Assembly (NCBI GenBank): GCA_922989275.2
Contig: OV277858.1
Location: forward strand, 16,677,727-16,741,726
Source: Gari tellinella
Taxonomy: Eukaryota; Mollusca; Bivalvia; Cardiida; Psammobiidae
Length of the DNA stretch: 64,000 nucleotides
Direction: 5' to 3'
Below are positions 21,000-32,188 of this stretch, piece by piece. Below the pieces are notes generated by a model that made no database searches, was not told the DNA's origin, and saw only the letters and a program-made list of their open reading frames with translations. The translations under genes and the position numbers were made by a program. How positions within the stretch are numbered: the first letter of the stretch is position 1; each line of letters begins with the position of its first letter.

Positions 21000-21395
21000 G
21001 TAGCATGCAAGAGTTGATAATCTATTTCATGTGAGCGCTTATACTGCTAATAATCGTCAAGTGGAATGACCAATGTCTGTATCTTTTTTCTGATACATAC
21101 GATGCAAAATTAAAACGGTGCATTCTATATCATAAGTGCTATTCTAATACACCTAGCACACATGACTATATACTTATATACTGCTAATAACACTTATTTC
21201 AGATAATTATCAATTATTCTAATAAACTGTCGCACGTCTCTATATAAACAAAGACGAAACGCATTTGTGTATAAATTCTCAATAAAACACACATGCCCTA
21301 TTGCCCTGTAACGTCCAAAAGAAAGCTTTTCTCTGGTCATTTTTGAAAAACTACAATGTCTGATTTAGGAATTTTTGAGTGCCAAAAATAAAATG
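21000..21395. other. Unassigned spacer
   Basis: No gene or repeat recognised. Confidence 0.35.
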
Positions 21396-21419
21396 ATCAC
21401 TATAGACAAACGAGCTGCG

Positions 21420-21780
21420 ACTGCTTAGTGTAAGACCAAATTAATGCAGAAAGCTCTAGAGTTTTCTGCAGTACTGTATGCTGTATTGAGAAACAGCCTG
21501 TATTCAATGTTAAAAACGTATATTCTACTGAGATCTCTAAAAGTTGACTGCTTAATGCTGAACAAAATATATAATGACGACATTTTATATATCTAGGAGC
21601 TTTCTGCATTACTCAAAGCTGCTTTAAGCAACCTTCTGTATTCAATTCTACAAATGTGGATTTTATTGAGAACCCAGGTGACTGCTTAATTATTGATAAA
21701 ATTTATGCAGAAGTTTCCAATAATTAAGAGCTTTCTGCATTATTTTATCCTGCATCAAGCGGCCGCCTGCAGATTTAATC
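21420..21780. repeat. Repeated AGAAAGCT/AGCTTTCTGC palindromic units
   Basis: Diverged units of about 150 bp recur with GCAGAAAGCTC, AGAGCTTTCTGCATTA, an AAGCTGCTTTAAGCA-type segment and ACTGCTTAAT. The same theme appears at 25440-25900, 32830-32870, 35085-35110 and, in GC-richer form, at 50236-50297. It is an abundant family of hairpin-forming repeats; the mobilising transposase is unknown. Confidence 0.6.
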
Positions 21781-22129
21781 AATAATGTTACAAATGGATA
21801 TACGTGTGATGTCAAATAACTGAGTGGTAGAACATTGCTCAATTGTTGATTATTCCAATAAATCACTAGATCTAATTTAACATCAGTTTTAAAATCTAAT
21901 TCAATCCCGCTTTAAAAGAAATCACCATGTGCCATAGTGCTTGGAGACACACCAGTCCTGTCGACGGAGCAAACATATTTTGCATCACTCTGCAAATGAC
22001 GTCACATGTGGGCGGGTCAAATACTAAAATGGTTAGAGTTTTTGTTTCAAAACACTTAATAATTAAGAAGCCACATTCGGTCGCAAGCTCCCTCATGTTT
22101 TGGCTTCTTGATCATTAAGAAGCATTGCA

Positions 22130-22575
22130 ATAACCTCTAACTATTACATAGTATATACAAGCATATTGATTTTACCTGATGTTAGTTACAATCCTTTGTT
22201 CCTTTTAATATCAAGATTATCTATGTCGTAAATAATGAAAACAACGCATATGAAAGTTTTCTGTATTATTTATTATCCAGCATTAATGAGTTGAATTTTC
22301 ATAAATGTGTCAATTACCCTTAGTGTTAGACACACGTAATGCAGAGAGCATTTACAGTATATTTCTACATTATGTTCATTCAATACTAAGAAACTGGCCT
22401 GTCTATTCAGATGTTAATATGGTTCATTGAATATGGATGTCGAGTATTCAAATGCTGAAGATGTAAGTTGTAGTAAACAAATGTCTACTGTGAAAGTAAA
22501 GCATGTGTAGAGAGAACACTTAAAAGGAGAACATGTAGCTTCATTTTAATAAAAAGAGGATATTGGGAGCTCTCT
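22130..22575 (+). repeat. Dispersed repeat G, copy 1
   Basis: Inverted match to 34795-35215 over about 420 bp. Shared blocks include TTTGTTCCTTTTAATATCA, ACGCATATGAAAG, GGCCTGTCTATTCAGAT, ATTCAAATGCTGAAGAT and AGAGAACACTTAAAAG. Both copies contain the AGAAAGCT-type palindrome theme. Confidence 0.75.
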
Positions 22576-22599
22576 GTATTACTTGTATCCAGAAATATA

Positions 22600-23275
22600 C
22601 AAGTGTATGTTAAAACGCTGAATTTCATATATCTATATTAGCTGGTTGCTTATGAAAATTGGATTGAGTTAATGTGTGGTCGATAGCTCGGCAAAATGTA
22701 ATTTCAATTATTTGTTGTTAGCACGTATGGCAAGTTATTTAATGTTAATGTAACATAAACCAATTCTACTCAGAGGCGACTTTATATTAATGTGCATTGT
22801 CCTCTACGTTATTCATGACGGGCTGGCAATGCGACATGTGAAATGAAAAGTTTAACTCAACTTTCATCTGGTACTTGGAAGTTAAGTTCTTGGATTGCTG
22901 TCAGTCGCTCGTTAAACTTTGTTTTGTTGTTCGTTTATTTCTACCAAAATCACATTTGTCAGAAGAAAAGCCTTACAAGGGAATATGATACAAGGACCCA
23001 ACACATAGTAAAGGAACACATAGTACACCACTCTAACGCTTAAAATAACATATTTACGGACTCAAACAAACCATACCTTAGATATTTCGACTTTAATGTT
23101 AGTGCGATAAATCTGCCAAATTATTTTCGAAAAACAAAGCGATTCTCCGTTATTGTAGTAAGGTTTTATAATATTGTGTATGGTTATAGAAAAGAGCAAG
23201 GCCTTGCAGATAACATCGAAAATAACGATCAGTCTAGTAGTTAACATCACTTTGTACAGCTTAAATGTAAAAGTC
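22600..23275. other. Unassigned spacer
   Basis: No gene or repeat recognised in this stretch. Confidence 0.35.
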
Positions 23276-23279
23276 CTTT

Positions 23280-23530
23280 AAAATCGGTGCATTATTGATG
23301 CGTGTTTAATGTAAAACAATGTTTACACGGATTCTGGTTGGGATCCAAACCGATTTGTTTCTCCATTCGACAAGCCGATGTATTTTCAATCTGGGGATGC
23401 GTATGTTTGGCAATAGAATTTAATGACCGTTGAAATGGACATATTTCAATTGTGTACTTCTAACTTTGCCCCGACGGACATCAAATCATTTTACCGTGGC
23501 AAGTATACAGTCAGACTCTTATACAATTGA
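23280..23530 (+). repeat. Dispersed repeat D, diverged copy 3
   Basis: Keeps the ordered blocks CAAGCCGATGTATTTTCAAT, TTTAATGACCGTTGAAA, CTTTGCCCCGACGGACAT and AAATCATTTTACCGTGGC in the orientation of the 52.2-52.7 kb copy, but is more diverged. Confidence 0.6.
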
Positions 23531-23871
23531 TGTCGGAATGTATCTAATAATTCAAAATAAGTATATCACAGCTTAAAATTAAAACAAGAAAAAACAATCA
23601 AAAAGGTGTAATAGCCTACACAGATAGAGCTGTAGCGATAAAGTCGCCTTTATACGTAAACAGTTAAAATTGAGGCGGTATCCGGTGTATATTGACTCTA
23701 TTGTAAGGCGAAACTAATATATCTTTGACACCCCGGTTACAAGGTCATCTACCGTTATCATGCTGAAATGTATTTAAACTATGATATTATTGTCCTACGA
23801 GATAAATCTATTCGCGGCACATTAAAAAATGGAATAGCGTAACATACTATTAAAATAGCTTGTGTGTTTAA

Positions 23872-24590
23872 CCCCTTCACTGCCCTATACATGTTCACGC
23901 TATATGCCGGGAACTACCATTACGTAATATTGCAAGAGCTACCTGGCTACATAAAAAATGTCATAACTTCAAATATAAATATTCAATATGCACCAAATTT
24001 CACAAGCTCCTCAAAAACACCTATATTGACATTTCCTGAAACTTTGACTGAGATATCTAGTATAAATACTGTTTTTTAACATTTTTTTATACACAGACTG
24101 TAACAAAAATGTGAAAATTCAACTTTTGTTTACATTTCGAGGGTCTAATTTAGAGAAATGACATGCAAAAAAGCACAAATAACTGTAACAAACTGCATAT
24201 AAAATGCAACTAGCAACATTTCTAACCTTTTCCTTTTTGTTGCTTTTGAGCAGGTTCATAAACATTATCAGAATCATTTTCCACTTATGATACTTCTTGT
24301 TCAAGCGAACATGGCGGTGCATGCTTTCCAGGACAGGTAGCCATGTCAGAAATTAGGTGTTTACACATTAATTTTTGATTACACACTCGAAACATGACAT
24401 ATTTAGGTAAGGGAAGTCAATCTAATTGATTTTCAATGAAAACTAACCAGAAGAGTTTCTTCCCTTACACCAAAGACTCTTATATAGCAGGTCTTAAACA
24501 GTACGTAATTACCCCGAGTCACGCTCGGGCTATAGCACACAGCAACATCGATTCACCCCGAGTCAGGCTCGGGGTAAGGCAGCGAAGGGG
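23872..24590. mobile_element. piggyBac-like non-autonomous element, 719 bp
   Basis: Flanked by TTAA on both sides (23868-23871 and 24591-24594). Left end CCCCTTCACTGCC and right end GGCAGCGAAGGGG are 13-bp inverted termini with one mismatch, matching the general form of piggyBac-group ends. Near the right end are two copies of CCCGAGTCACGCTCGGG-type hairpins (24513-24529 and 24557-24573), possibly subterminal recognition repeats. The longest frame (23864-24079) has no transposase motif, so the element is non-autonomous. Confidence 0.85.
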
Positions 24591-24599
24591 TTAAAGATC

Positions 24600-25230
24600 T
24601 TAACTAAACATTGATTAATCCTAACGTGTTCGAAAATACACCGGAATGATTTTGAATAAGGCTGTACAAATATATTGGTTCGTTAAGTGTATCAAACACA
24701 GCCTATGGGGATAATTACACGACTGACCTTTAACCAGTTTGGCATTCTATTTCGTTGTATTCAGTTTTCCTTTGTCATTGACCTTTAGCATGATGTACAC
24801 TGTTCGTCTGCATTGGTTTTGATAAGCATTTACACAAGCGTTAATTAAAATGTGTAAACTGCTGAAAATCCATTTTGTCTAATACGAAAGAAGGTGTCAA
24901 AAGGTAATGATCGGTTAAAACAATATTATCATGATTTTATATTTATAGCGATGGGCGAGAAAATATCTTTAACCAGAATAGATCTGCACTTAAATTTTTA
25001 TATCAATATTCGTAGTTGTACACCAGTTTTATATTCTGTTTCAATGAATGTATTTGTCAAACATGTTTTAGAAAGTATTGACAAATAATGAATATACAGT
25101 TATTATAGTGATAATATAGTCATTTAAAGCAGGACCAGTATTTGAATACTGGACTTTGCACACATATTAAAACGTGTAGTAACGCCTAAAATATATCTAG
25201 ATTATGGGTCCGTGTTCTGAAGCATTCTAA
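24600..25230. other. Unassigned spacer
   Basis: No gene or repeat recognised. Confidence 0.35.
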
Positions 25231-25234
25231 TATA

Positions 25235-26034
25235 TTTTAATTCAATTCAATATTCAATTCAATATTTATTGTACTAAGGCCACCGGCCCATACACAAGAT
25301 GATATATACAAATTTACGTATAATAAACATGTGTAGTAGTGAAAGCATCCTGTTAATCTGCCTTAAGATCTATTAAATCCATACTTGAAACTTTGGAGCA
25401 ATATCATACCACTATACATAAATTAAAATTCAGAACAGAATTAAACAGACGAACTTAGTCATTCAGGTGAAAAGCAATACAGAAAGCTCCTGAAAAAGCC
25501 TTCTGCATAACTTTTATCCTGGATTGATCAGTTATCTAGGCAGAACATACATGTACAGGTCAAAACAACATAGAAAGCTGATGAAAACGCTTTATATATA
25601 AAGTGTGTCAATGCAGGTCAAAAGCAATACAGAAAGCTCCTAAAAAAGCCTTCTGTATAACTGTTATCCTGGATTGAACAGTTATTTAGGCAGAACATAC
25701 ATGTACAGGTCAAAACAACATAGAAAGCTGATAAAAACGCTTTATATATGAAGTGTGTCAATGCAGGTCAAAAGCCACATATAAAGCTCCTGAAAAAGCC
25801 TTCTGCATAACTTTTATCCTGGTTGAGCAGTTATCCAAGCAGACCATACAGGTCAAAAGCAACACAGAAAGCTGATGAAAAAGCTTTCTGCATAACTTTT
25901 ATCCTGGTAATCTGCCTTAAGATCTATTAAAGCCATACTTTTGATTTAGAAAGTAGATCTTACCAATATACATAAGTTAACATAGAGAACGTAATTATGC
26001 AGATAAATTTTGTCAATCACATAAACATGCGATA
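25235..26034 (-). repeat. LINE 3' UTR with embedded ~165-bp tandem units
   Basis: Between 25440 and 25900 units carry AAAAGCAATACAGAAAGCTC, GCCTTCTGCATAACTTTTATCC and GTACAGGTCAAAACAACATA at about 165-bp spacing. The phrase TAATCTGCCTTAAGATCTATTAAA occurs on both sides (about 25352 and 25907), so the array may have expanded inside, or been inserted into, the 3' UTR. The 3' end is the AATTCAATTCAATATTCAAT tail at about 25235-25265. Confidence 0.75.
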
Positions 26035-27568
26035 TCAATCGAATATACACATATACGACTGTCGTTCTTTTAGCGCATAATACATAAACATTGCAAGCAT
26101 TTGAACCTCTTTCTTATCACTAGACATAAGAGAGCAAAATTTCTCCATCGAAGGATTTACTGTATATGAACTATGTATGTAAAGCGTCCTTAGATGACTG
26201 TATAGCGGACATATCATAACGAAATGATACTCATCCTCTATACAGCAATCACAATAAGGACACAATCTATAATCACGATCAACAGAATAATAACGCCCAG
26301 TTTCAACTGATAAAGAATGAGATGAACCCCTGAAAGATGCAAACAGTGACCTGAACTTAGCAATATTTATACAAGTTACATAATTTTCAATATCAAATGA
26401 CTTCTTAAAATGGATGTACACTGTTAATTTTCTATTTACCTCACATCTAGATCGCCAATATTGGATAGATTGATCTTTCAGTCTCATGACATATTGGCTA
26501 AGAAACAATGTAGCATTATTAACAGATTGAGCCTCCCACACATAGCCAAATCCATTTTGATACAAGTTTTCTCTAATACTCGTAGCCCAATTTCTGTAAC
26601 CTAACCTATCATAATAAACCAACATATTATAACATAATTTAGTATAGCGATCATTCGTCAAAGAAAGCAATCTTATCCAGTACTTAATACACCTTTTCGA
26701 GCTACATATATACATTGGGTATCGAGCTAGGTCGCCCATAACTGCATCATTACATGTGAGTTGCCTAACATCAAGGAATCGTTTGCAAGCTAAATATTGC
26801 ACACTCTCAATACATGGATAACTATTAATACCCCAAATCTCTGAACCATATAATAAAATAGGTGCTATCTTAGTATCAAATATTTTAAAGAATACATTAT
26901 ATGGCAAACATTCATAATTTTTTAACGAATTTAGAACATACAGTAATACTTTTTTACCTTTCACAGACATACTCTCGGCCATTTTACATAATGAAAGTCT
27001 GTTTGTGAAACGAATACCGACATAATCAAAACCACTAACTGTTTGTAATGCATTATGGTCATAAATCCATTTTTCATTTCTTGACAAACGCCCCCCATTT
27101 TTAAAAATATTCTATACTCGTCACAAAAACTATGTAACATATTTAACTGCTTCTGTAAACCAGATACTGTATCACTGATACATGCAATGTCATCTGCAAA
27201 CATCAGCAGAAATATTTCAACTAGATCTGGAAATAACTGTATGCCACGAATGTTGTTATCGCATAACATATCATAAAATTCATTAATAAATACCCCAAAC
27301 AGTATAGGACTTAAACTACATCCCTGGCGTAACCCTAATGGACAATCAAACGTGTCGGAGGTACCATTCCTGGTCCTTACTAAACCTTTAACAGTTTTAT
27401 ATATTGACTGTATAGACTGAAACAGTAGACCTTTAATATTATTTTTCCTCAAAACATCGTATAATATTGAACGGTTAACACTATCAAAAGCCTTTTTAAA
27501 ATCTACAAAGGCAACATAAACAGGTTTACGTTTACGTTGTCAATATTTCCTTACAACAGAGTACAATA
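26035..27568 (-). pseudogene. LINE ORF2, 3' half (RT palm to C-terminus)
   Basis: From the pogo junction the minus strand reads RKPVYVAFVDFKKAFDSVNR, then LRQGCSLSPILF, and at about 27200-27189 the intact RT active site FADD (LLMFADDIACISD). Near 27100 the frame is lost just before NGGRLSRNEKWIYDHNAL; comparison with the usual spacing suggests a deletion of a dozen or so codons. The second frame (27087-26035) contains APILLYGSEIWG, then the long conserved C-terminal domain with WGINSYPCIESVQ, and ends with a Cys/His cluster (CPYCDCCIEDEYHFVMIC). The stop is at 26035. The RT catalytic motif is intact, but the frame break is inactivating. Confidence 0.88.
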
Positions 27569-27570
27569 TA

Positions 27571-28881
27571 CAGTAAACCTCGGTTATAACGAACACCTCG
27601 GGCCTCAAAAAAGTGTTCGCTATAGCCGAAGTTTGTTATAACCGTATAGCAAACTAGTATGCTATAGGCGAGGTTAGTATAACTGATCGGACTTATAACG
27701 AACACCAGACATGTACATGTACTTGTGTACATGTGTAAACCTATGCCATAATGCGGTTAAATGAAACATTATAAATTTGGCAAACAAGAATATTTATGTT
27801 TTAACGAAATAGTATTTCAGTAATTTGCAAGTTCGTTTACCTTCAACATGACAGCTCGTACGAAGGTGGTCTTATTTTCATTGTTTATCGGACGAAACTT
27901 TAACGACTGGTCGCCATTTGCATTCATGCCTCAGTTTCGTGTCAGGCTAAAAATACATTCCCTTTCGGAAAAACCCTAACTGGCAGGTTACTGAAATACC
28001 GAAAACGAGGCTCTAATAGTTTCGCATTACGGGACAACAAATAACTAATACATGTATTACACTTGACAAAACAAATATTTTTAATAAATAAATCAACCAC
28101 TTTACTTGGAGGAACAAACACAGAGATCATTTGTAGACTTATTCAACCCGTTCACTTCCCAGAAATAGGGATATTTGAAGAACGGGCGTCCTTGAACCAC
28201 TTGAATAGTGCAGCGTCCACTTTAACGTATGCACCCGATCTGTGTCGCTACGCTTTGGAGACAGTGTTGAGGTTTGATATTCTTCCTTTATTCTGCCGCT
28301 CTGCTTCATTAACCCAGATGGCGTACTTTTTGGAATATCAAAATATTTTGCTATTTCCGATTTTTTTTACCTTTTTCAAATTCAGTCACAATTTCAAACT
28401 TAGTTTCCATGGTTACTGCTTTCCGTTTTTTCTCCATTTTGTTTGTGTAATGAAAGAGTACGTTTTGTGCAAGGGTTTATATTCTACGAAATGTGAACGA
28501 TTCGACTTTTGCTCAACGCTTTCTAAACGTGATGCATAATAATTGTCTGTTAATATCGCTCACACCTACACACAAAGCATAAAGACGATCACTGACAAAC
28601 ATTTTACCTGTGAGGTAATTATCGATCGATAATTACTCGGCGACATACAGTTGAAACACTCAAAATCGACGGTACGCTATAACCGATGATATTTTAATGA
28701 AATTTGATCGATCGGGACCGGAAAATGGTGTACGCTGTAGCCGAGGTTTCGTTATAACCGAGTACGCTATAACCGTATTATTTTGTATAGAACAAAGAAG
28801 GGTAAGATTTGGGGATTTTAAAACTGTTCCTTATAACCGAGTGTACGTTATAACCGAGTTCGTTATAAGTGAGGTTTACTG
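27571..28881 (-). mobile_element. pogo/Tigger-like DNA transposon, 1311 bp
   Basis: Left end CAGTAAACCTCGGTTATAAC and right end TAAGTGAGGTTTACTG are inverted termini. Additional GGTTATAACGAA-type repeats lie inside each end (27600-27680 and 28735-28870). TA duplications flank it (27569-27570 and 28882-28883). These ends are characteristic of the pogo/Tigger group. The element sits inside the RT region of the LINE: coding resumes on the far side with AECQAGFRAGYSTADYAF before it and the VAFVDF block after it. Only the N-terminal DNA-binding part of a transposase is left inside. Confidence 0.92.
28130..28437 (-). pseudogene. pogo/Tigger transposase, CENP-B-like DNA-binding remnant
   Basis: Minus strand from 28437: MEKKRKAVTMETKFEIVTEF, then EKGKK. 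One frameshift in an A-run is followed by SEIAKYFDIPKSTPSGLMKQ. This is the psq-type helix-turn-helix (KRKxxxLxxKxEIxxxxExGxxxxxIAxxFxIPxST) of CENP-B and Tigger transposases. Further down, in a shifted frame, comes DAALFKWFKDARSSNIPISG, the start of the second (HTH_Tnp_Tc5-type) domain, which normally reads LxxWFxxxRSxNIPISG. The rest of the second domain and the whole DDE catalytic region are missing. It cannot move itself. Confidence 0.8.
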
Positions 28882-28883
28882 TA

Positions 28884-30767
28884 AAAGCATAATCAGCTGT
28901 ACTGTAACCGGCACGAAAGCCTGCCTGACATTCAGCAAATTTCTTGTAAGCTTCAACATAAAATGTAAGCCGCTGTGTAATTATGGATATATAAAGTTTA
29001 CTTTGCACATCAATTAATGAAATGCCTCTATAGTTATTAGTATCGTGAATATTTCCCTTTTTAAATAGAGGAACAACCACGCAGCATGCCCATTTGTCTG
29101 GAAATACCCCACTGCAGAAAATTCTGTTAAACAATAAATGTATATATGGTAATAAAACATGTATACCATAAACAATATGCTGCGGTATTAGAATACCACC
29201 ACTTGCTTTACTAACGTTTATTTTCTTTACTCTTTCCATAATTTCCTCAAATGAAATCAAATCATTAAATAAAACATTTTCAATCTCTTCGATATCCCTA
29301 TCCGGATCGGGAACAGTTAAATCCGCATCTTCTTCTTGTTGCATACCATTATGACTGAAAAGAGTACTAAAATGCTCATACCATTTTTCAATGCTAATAC
29401 TGTTCTCACATGTGTTTGTGTTTGTAAGATTTTTCAACTGTTTCCAGAACAATTTGGAATTATTTACATTATCATTCAATTTATCTAAAACCTGTTTGTC
29501 ATATATTGCATGCTTGTTTTTACACATATCCCTATATATATTTCGTTTCTCTACATACTTGTTCAGATTATCTATATTTCGGTAGGACCGATACTTACGC
29601 AGTGCTTTTCTTGCTTCTACATGTGCTGATTTACACTCTGCATCATACCAAGTATTAAAGTTTTTTCTCCTAGTTTTTCTTGTGTGTTTGGCATACATAA
29701 ACTGTTCACTTGTTTTAATAATTGCTTTTTCAAGCGCATCAACAATAATATTTATATCCTCATGATTTAATAACATTTGTTCAATGTTATCGAAATCTCC
29801 ATTAAACACAACCCCTCGCAAGTGTAGAAATGTAGTCAGCTTTTGTGTCATCGTTTAGTTTAAAACCGTTACGCTCGTTTACCTGGAAGTCTGTGACAAT
29901 GGGTGTTTTTACTTGGAATTTTAGTGTAATGGGTATATGAGAGATTTCAACTCGGTTGAGAACTTCAAAGTCATATGCAACGTCCAGTAGGGGCTGAGAA
30001 GCAATAAAATAATCTATGGTGCTCTGACCAGTTTGGCTAATATACGTAAAATGGCTGTCTTTACTGCCAATATTTGCTTTTGATACTCGTCCATTTGCAA
30101 TACTACATGAAAATGCTTTACAAAAATTTAACAACTGTCTACCAAAACTATTTACAACTGTATCACAAGTAATTATTTGTGTAGTATTCACGTTACCTAA
30201 TATATCAATAACGTCGTGCAATTCAGGTACATCTTCACAAACAATAAAGTCTTCCAAATTACCTGTTCTCGCATTTAGGTATCCACAAAGTAAAAGTTCA
30301 TAATCAAGTAAATTGTTATGTATAAGCAAATTTTCTAACTGCTCAAAACCTGATTCAGTTGTAGTGTCATAAAAAGGCGAATTAACTGGTGGGATGTACA
30401 TTGAAATGAGTAAAATATCATTACTAGCATGAAACACTGATTTATCTATTAATAAACATACCCCAAATTCAAATTCAGGACAGATACGCTTTACCAATTT
30501 CCCTATACATGTTTTGATATATACAACTACCCCACCCATATTTCTCCCACCACGATTCGACTTTTTAGCATTACAAACAAACTTATCATAATTTTCGAAA
30601 ACAGAGTCGCTGCAATCACAAAGGTTAGTAGCCCATGTTTCCTGGAAAGTAATTATATCATACACCTTTCGAAAATCAAACAAGTCAAAATTCCTTAGTT
30701 TTGAATCAATTCCTTCAATGTTCCATGATAGAATATGAAGGAAATGTGATGGGATTTGACCTACCCC
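28884..30767 (-). pseudogene. LINE ORF2, 5' half (endonuclease and N-terminal RT)
   Basis: The frame begins ILSWNIEGIDSKLRNFD just downstream of the ORF1 stop. The apurinic-type endonuclease shows FQETWA (catalytic Glu) and NARTGNLEDF, but the usual GDxN is GYLN and the usual SDHxP is ISHIP. Two catalytic positions (Asp) are therefore altered and the endonuclease would be inactive. A one-base frameshift near 29806 (ARG|CV versus RGVVFNGD) separates it from the RT frame. That frame continues through DKWACCVVVPLFKKGN, NNYRGISLIDVQSKLY and CQAGFRAGYSTADYAF and is cut by the pogo-like element at 28881. The disruptions are of several kinds, so this is an old copy. Confidence 0.88.
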
Positions 30768-30868
30768 CTATGCATTTACTGCTGCTACAGCAGCATAAGA
30801 TGGTACTGCAGCGTCAGCTACTTCCATTTCAGTGTTTCTAGGTCCGTTAGTATTACCTCTGCGAGCTG
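30768..30868 (-). pseudogene. LINE ORF1, C-terminal end after the Ginger1-like insertion
   Basis: After removal of the 3.2-kb insertion and one CCGG copy, the ORF1 frame reads through VFVPAARRGNTNGPR, then EMEVADAAVPSYAAVAA, to a TAG at 30768-30770. The reading frame is exactly restored across the insertion point, which supports both the target-site call and the insertion being later than the LINE. Confidence 0.8.
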
Positions 30869-31144
30869 CCGGTGTAACGAAGTATTTTGACCCCCATCGA
30901 AAAGTGACCCCCCGGTCAAAATTCGACGTCGTAGAATGACCTCCCATCGTCGAATTATGACCCCCCCATCGTCGAATTATGACCCCCTCTGTCGAAATAT
31001 GACCCCCCTTTAAAAATCCTTGATATTTTGTTTAAAGTCAGTTTTGCATATGTTAAAGTTGTTTTAAACCTAACTAAGTTTTGAGTGAATAAATTATATT
31101 GATTGAATTGTAAGTGTGTCTGCCTATCAATGGACAACCTTATG

Positions 31145-31210
31145 GGTATCGAACCCAGAACCGTTTACCCTTTTACAAGCTACCAATTACTCTTGTTTGA
31201 TTATTGATTT
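31145..31210 (-). other. tRNA-like segment inside the Ginger1-like element
   Basis: The minus strand has TTGGTAGCTTGTAAAAGG as a loose A-box and GGGTTCGATACCC as a T-arm with good B-box match and pairing. The acceptor arm is not convincing, so this is at best a degenerate tRNA or SINE head. Confidence 0.35.
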
Positions 31211-31847
31211 AATTTCGACGTAGCAGGCTGAGTAAACCCCAATCACACATGCACCACGTCTCAGAGAAAGCGTAGGATCAGAATTTACAATACGCTCGTA
31301 TTGACATTCATTCCAAGAAATCTTCCTATCTTGCCGCGATTTCTTTAGTTTAACCAACTACCCCACAGCCTTTTTCTAGCTTTAAAGACAGATGACCACT
31401 TAGAGCAGGTTAAACGTAAAGAAGATTGCGCATTCTGCTTTACTTCAGCCTGATTTAAGGTACACTTTGCTAGGATATAGAAAATATTTCCTTATGGTAT
31501 ATATCCATGACTGTATAAACTTGATCTTTTATCTCCAGTAGAGGAATAAAAAGATCAAAGGCGTAAAATTCGTATTTATTATTATCATAGAGGATGTTTT
31601 GATTTGTCGGAACTTATCCCTTTTGTCAAGAAATAAGAAGAATGCAGGTCGGTTGTTTTGAGTGGGCTTTTTTGTCTTTTGCCAACACTTGCTATGTTGT
31701 GCGTTTATAGTTCACCATGTTAAGTGTAAAGTTAATTGCATTTACTAAACAAACAAGTAAACAAACAAACAAGCAAACAAAAAGCGATCAAAATCGGAAG
31801 CTGTGTTATGTTGCCTCATTGCACATCACACCATTCAGTGTCGTAGA

Positions 31848-32188
31848 AAGACTCCGGTCATTATTCTAGGTCGTATTTCGACACCTCGGCCATTATTCGA
31901 TATCATAGTTTGACTTGCCGGTCATTATTCGATGTCGTAGAATGACCCCCGGTCATTATTCGATGTCGTAGAATGACCCCCGGTCATTATTCGATGTCGT
32001 AGAATGACTCCCCGGTCATTATTCGATGTCGTAGAATGACTCCCCGGTCATTATTCGATGTCGTAGAATGACCCCCTGATATCATTCTATTTCATAGAAT
32101 ACCACCCCTGCCCCGATATGGTAATTACCGTATTTGATGTCAAACAAAGACCCCTTGTCATTTTTCAATGTCGTAGAATAACCCCGCC
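31848..32188. repeat. Internal ~32-bp minisatellite of the Ginger1-like element
   Basis: About nine units of the form GGTCATTATTCGATGTCGTA + GAATGACCCCC, five of them nearly identical in a row (31920-32080). The unit is the same motif as in the TIRs, including the GACCCCCGGTC palindrome at each unit junction. Each junction is thus a potential protein-binding dyad. Confidence 0.9.

Noticed and set aside
28063..28539. 158-codon plus-strand frame within the pogo-like element
   Set aside because: It is antisense to the recognisable CENP-B-like transposase remnant.
31848..32188. Regularly spaced repeats resembling a CRISPR array
   Set aside because: Units are contiguous without unique spacers, and the context is a eukaryotic transposon.
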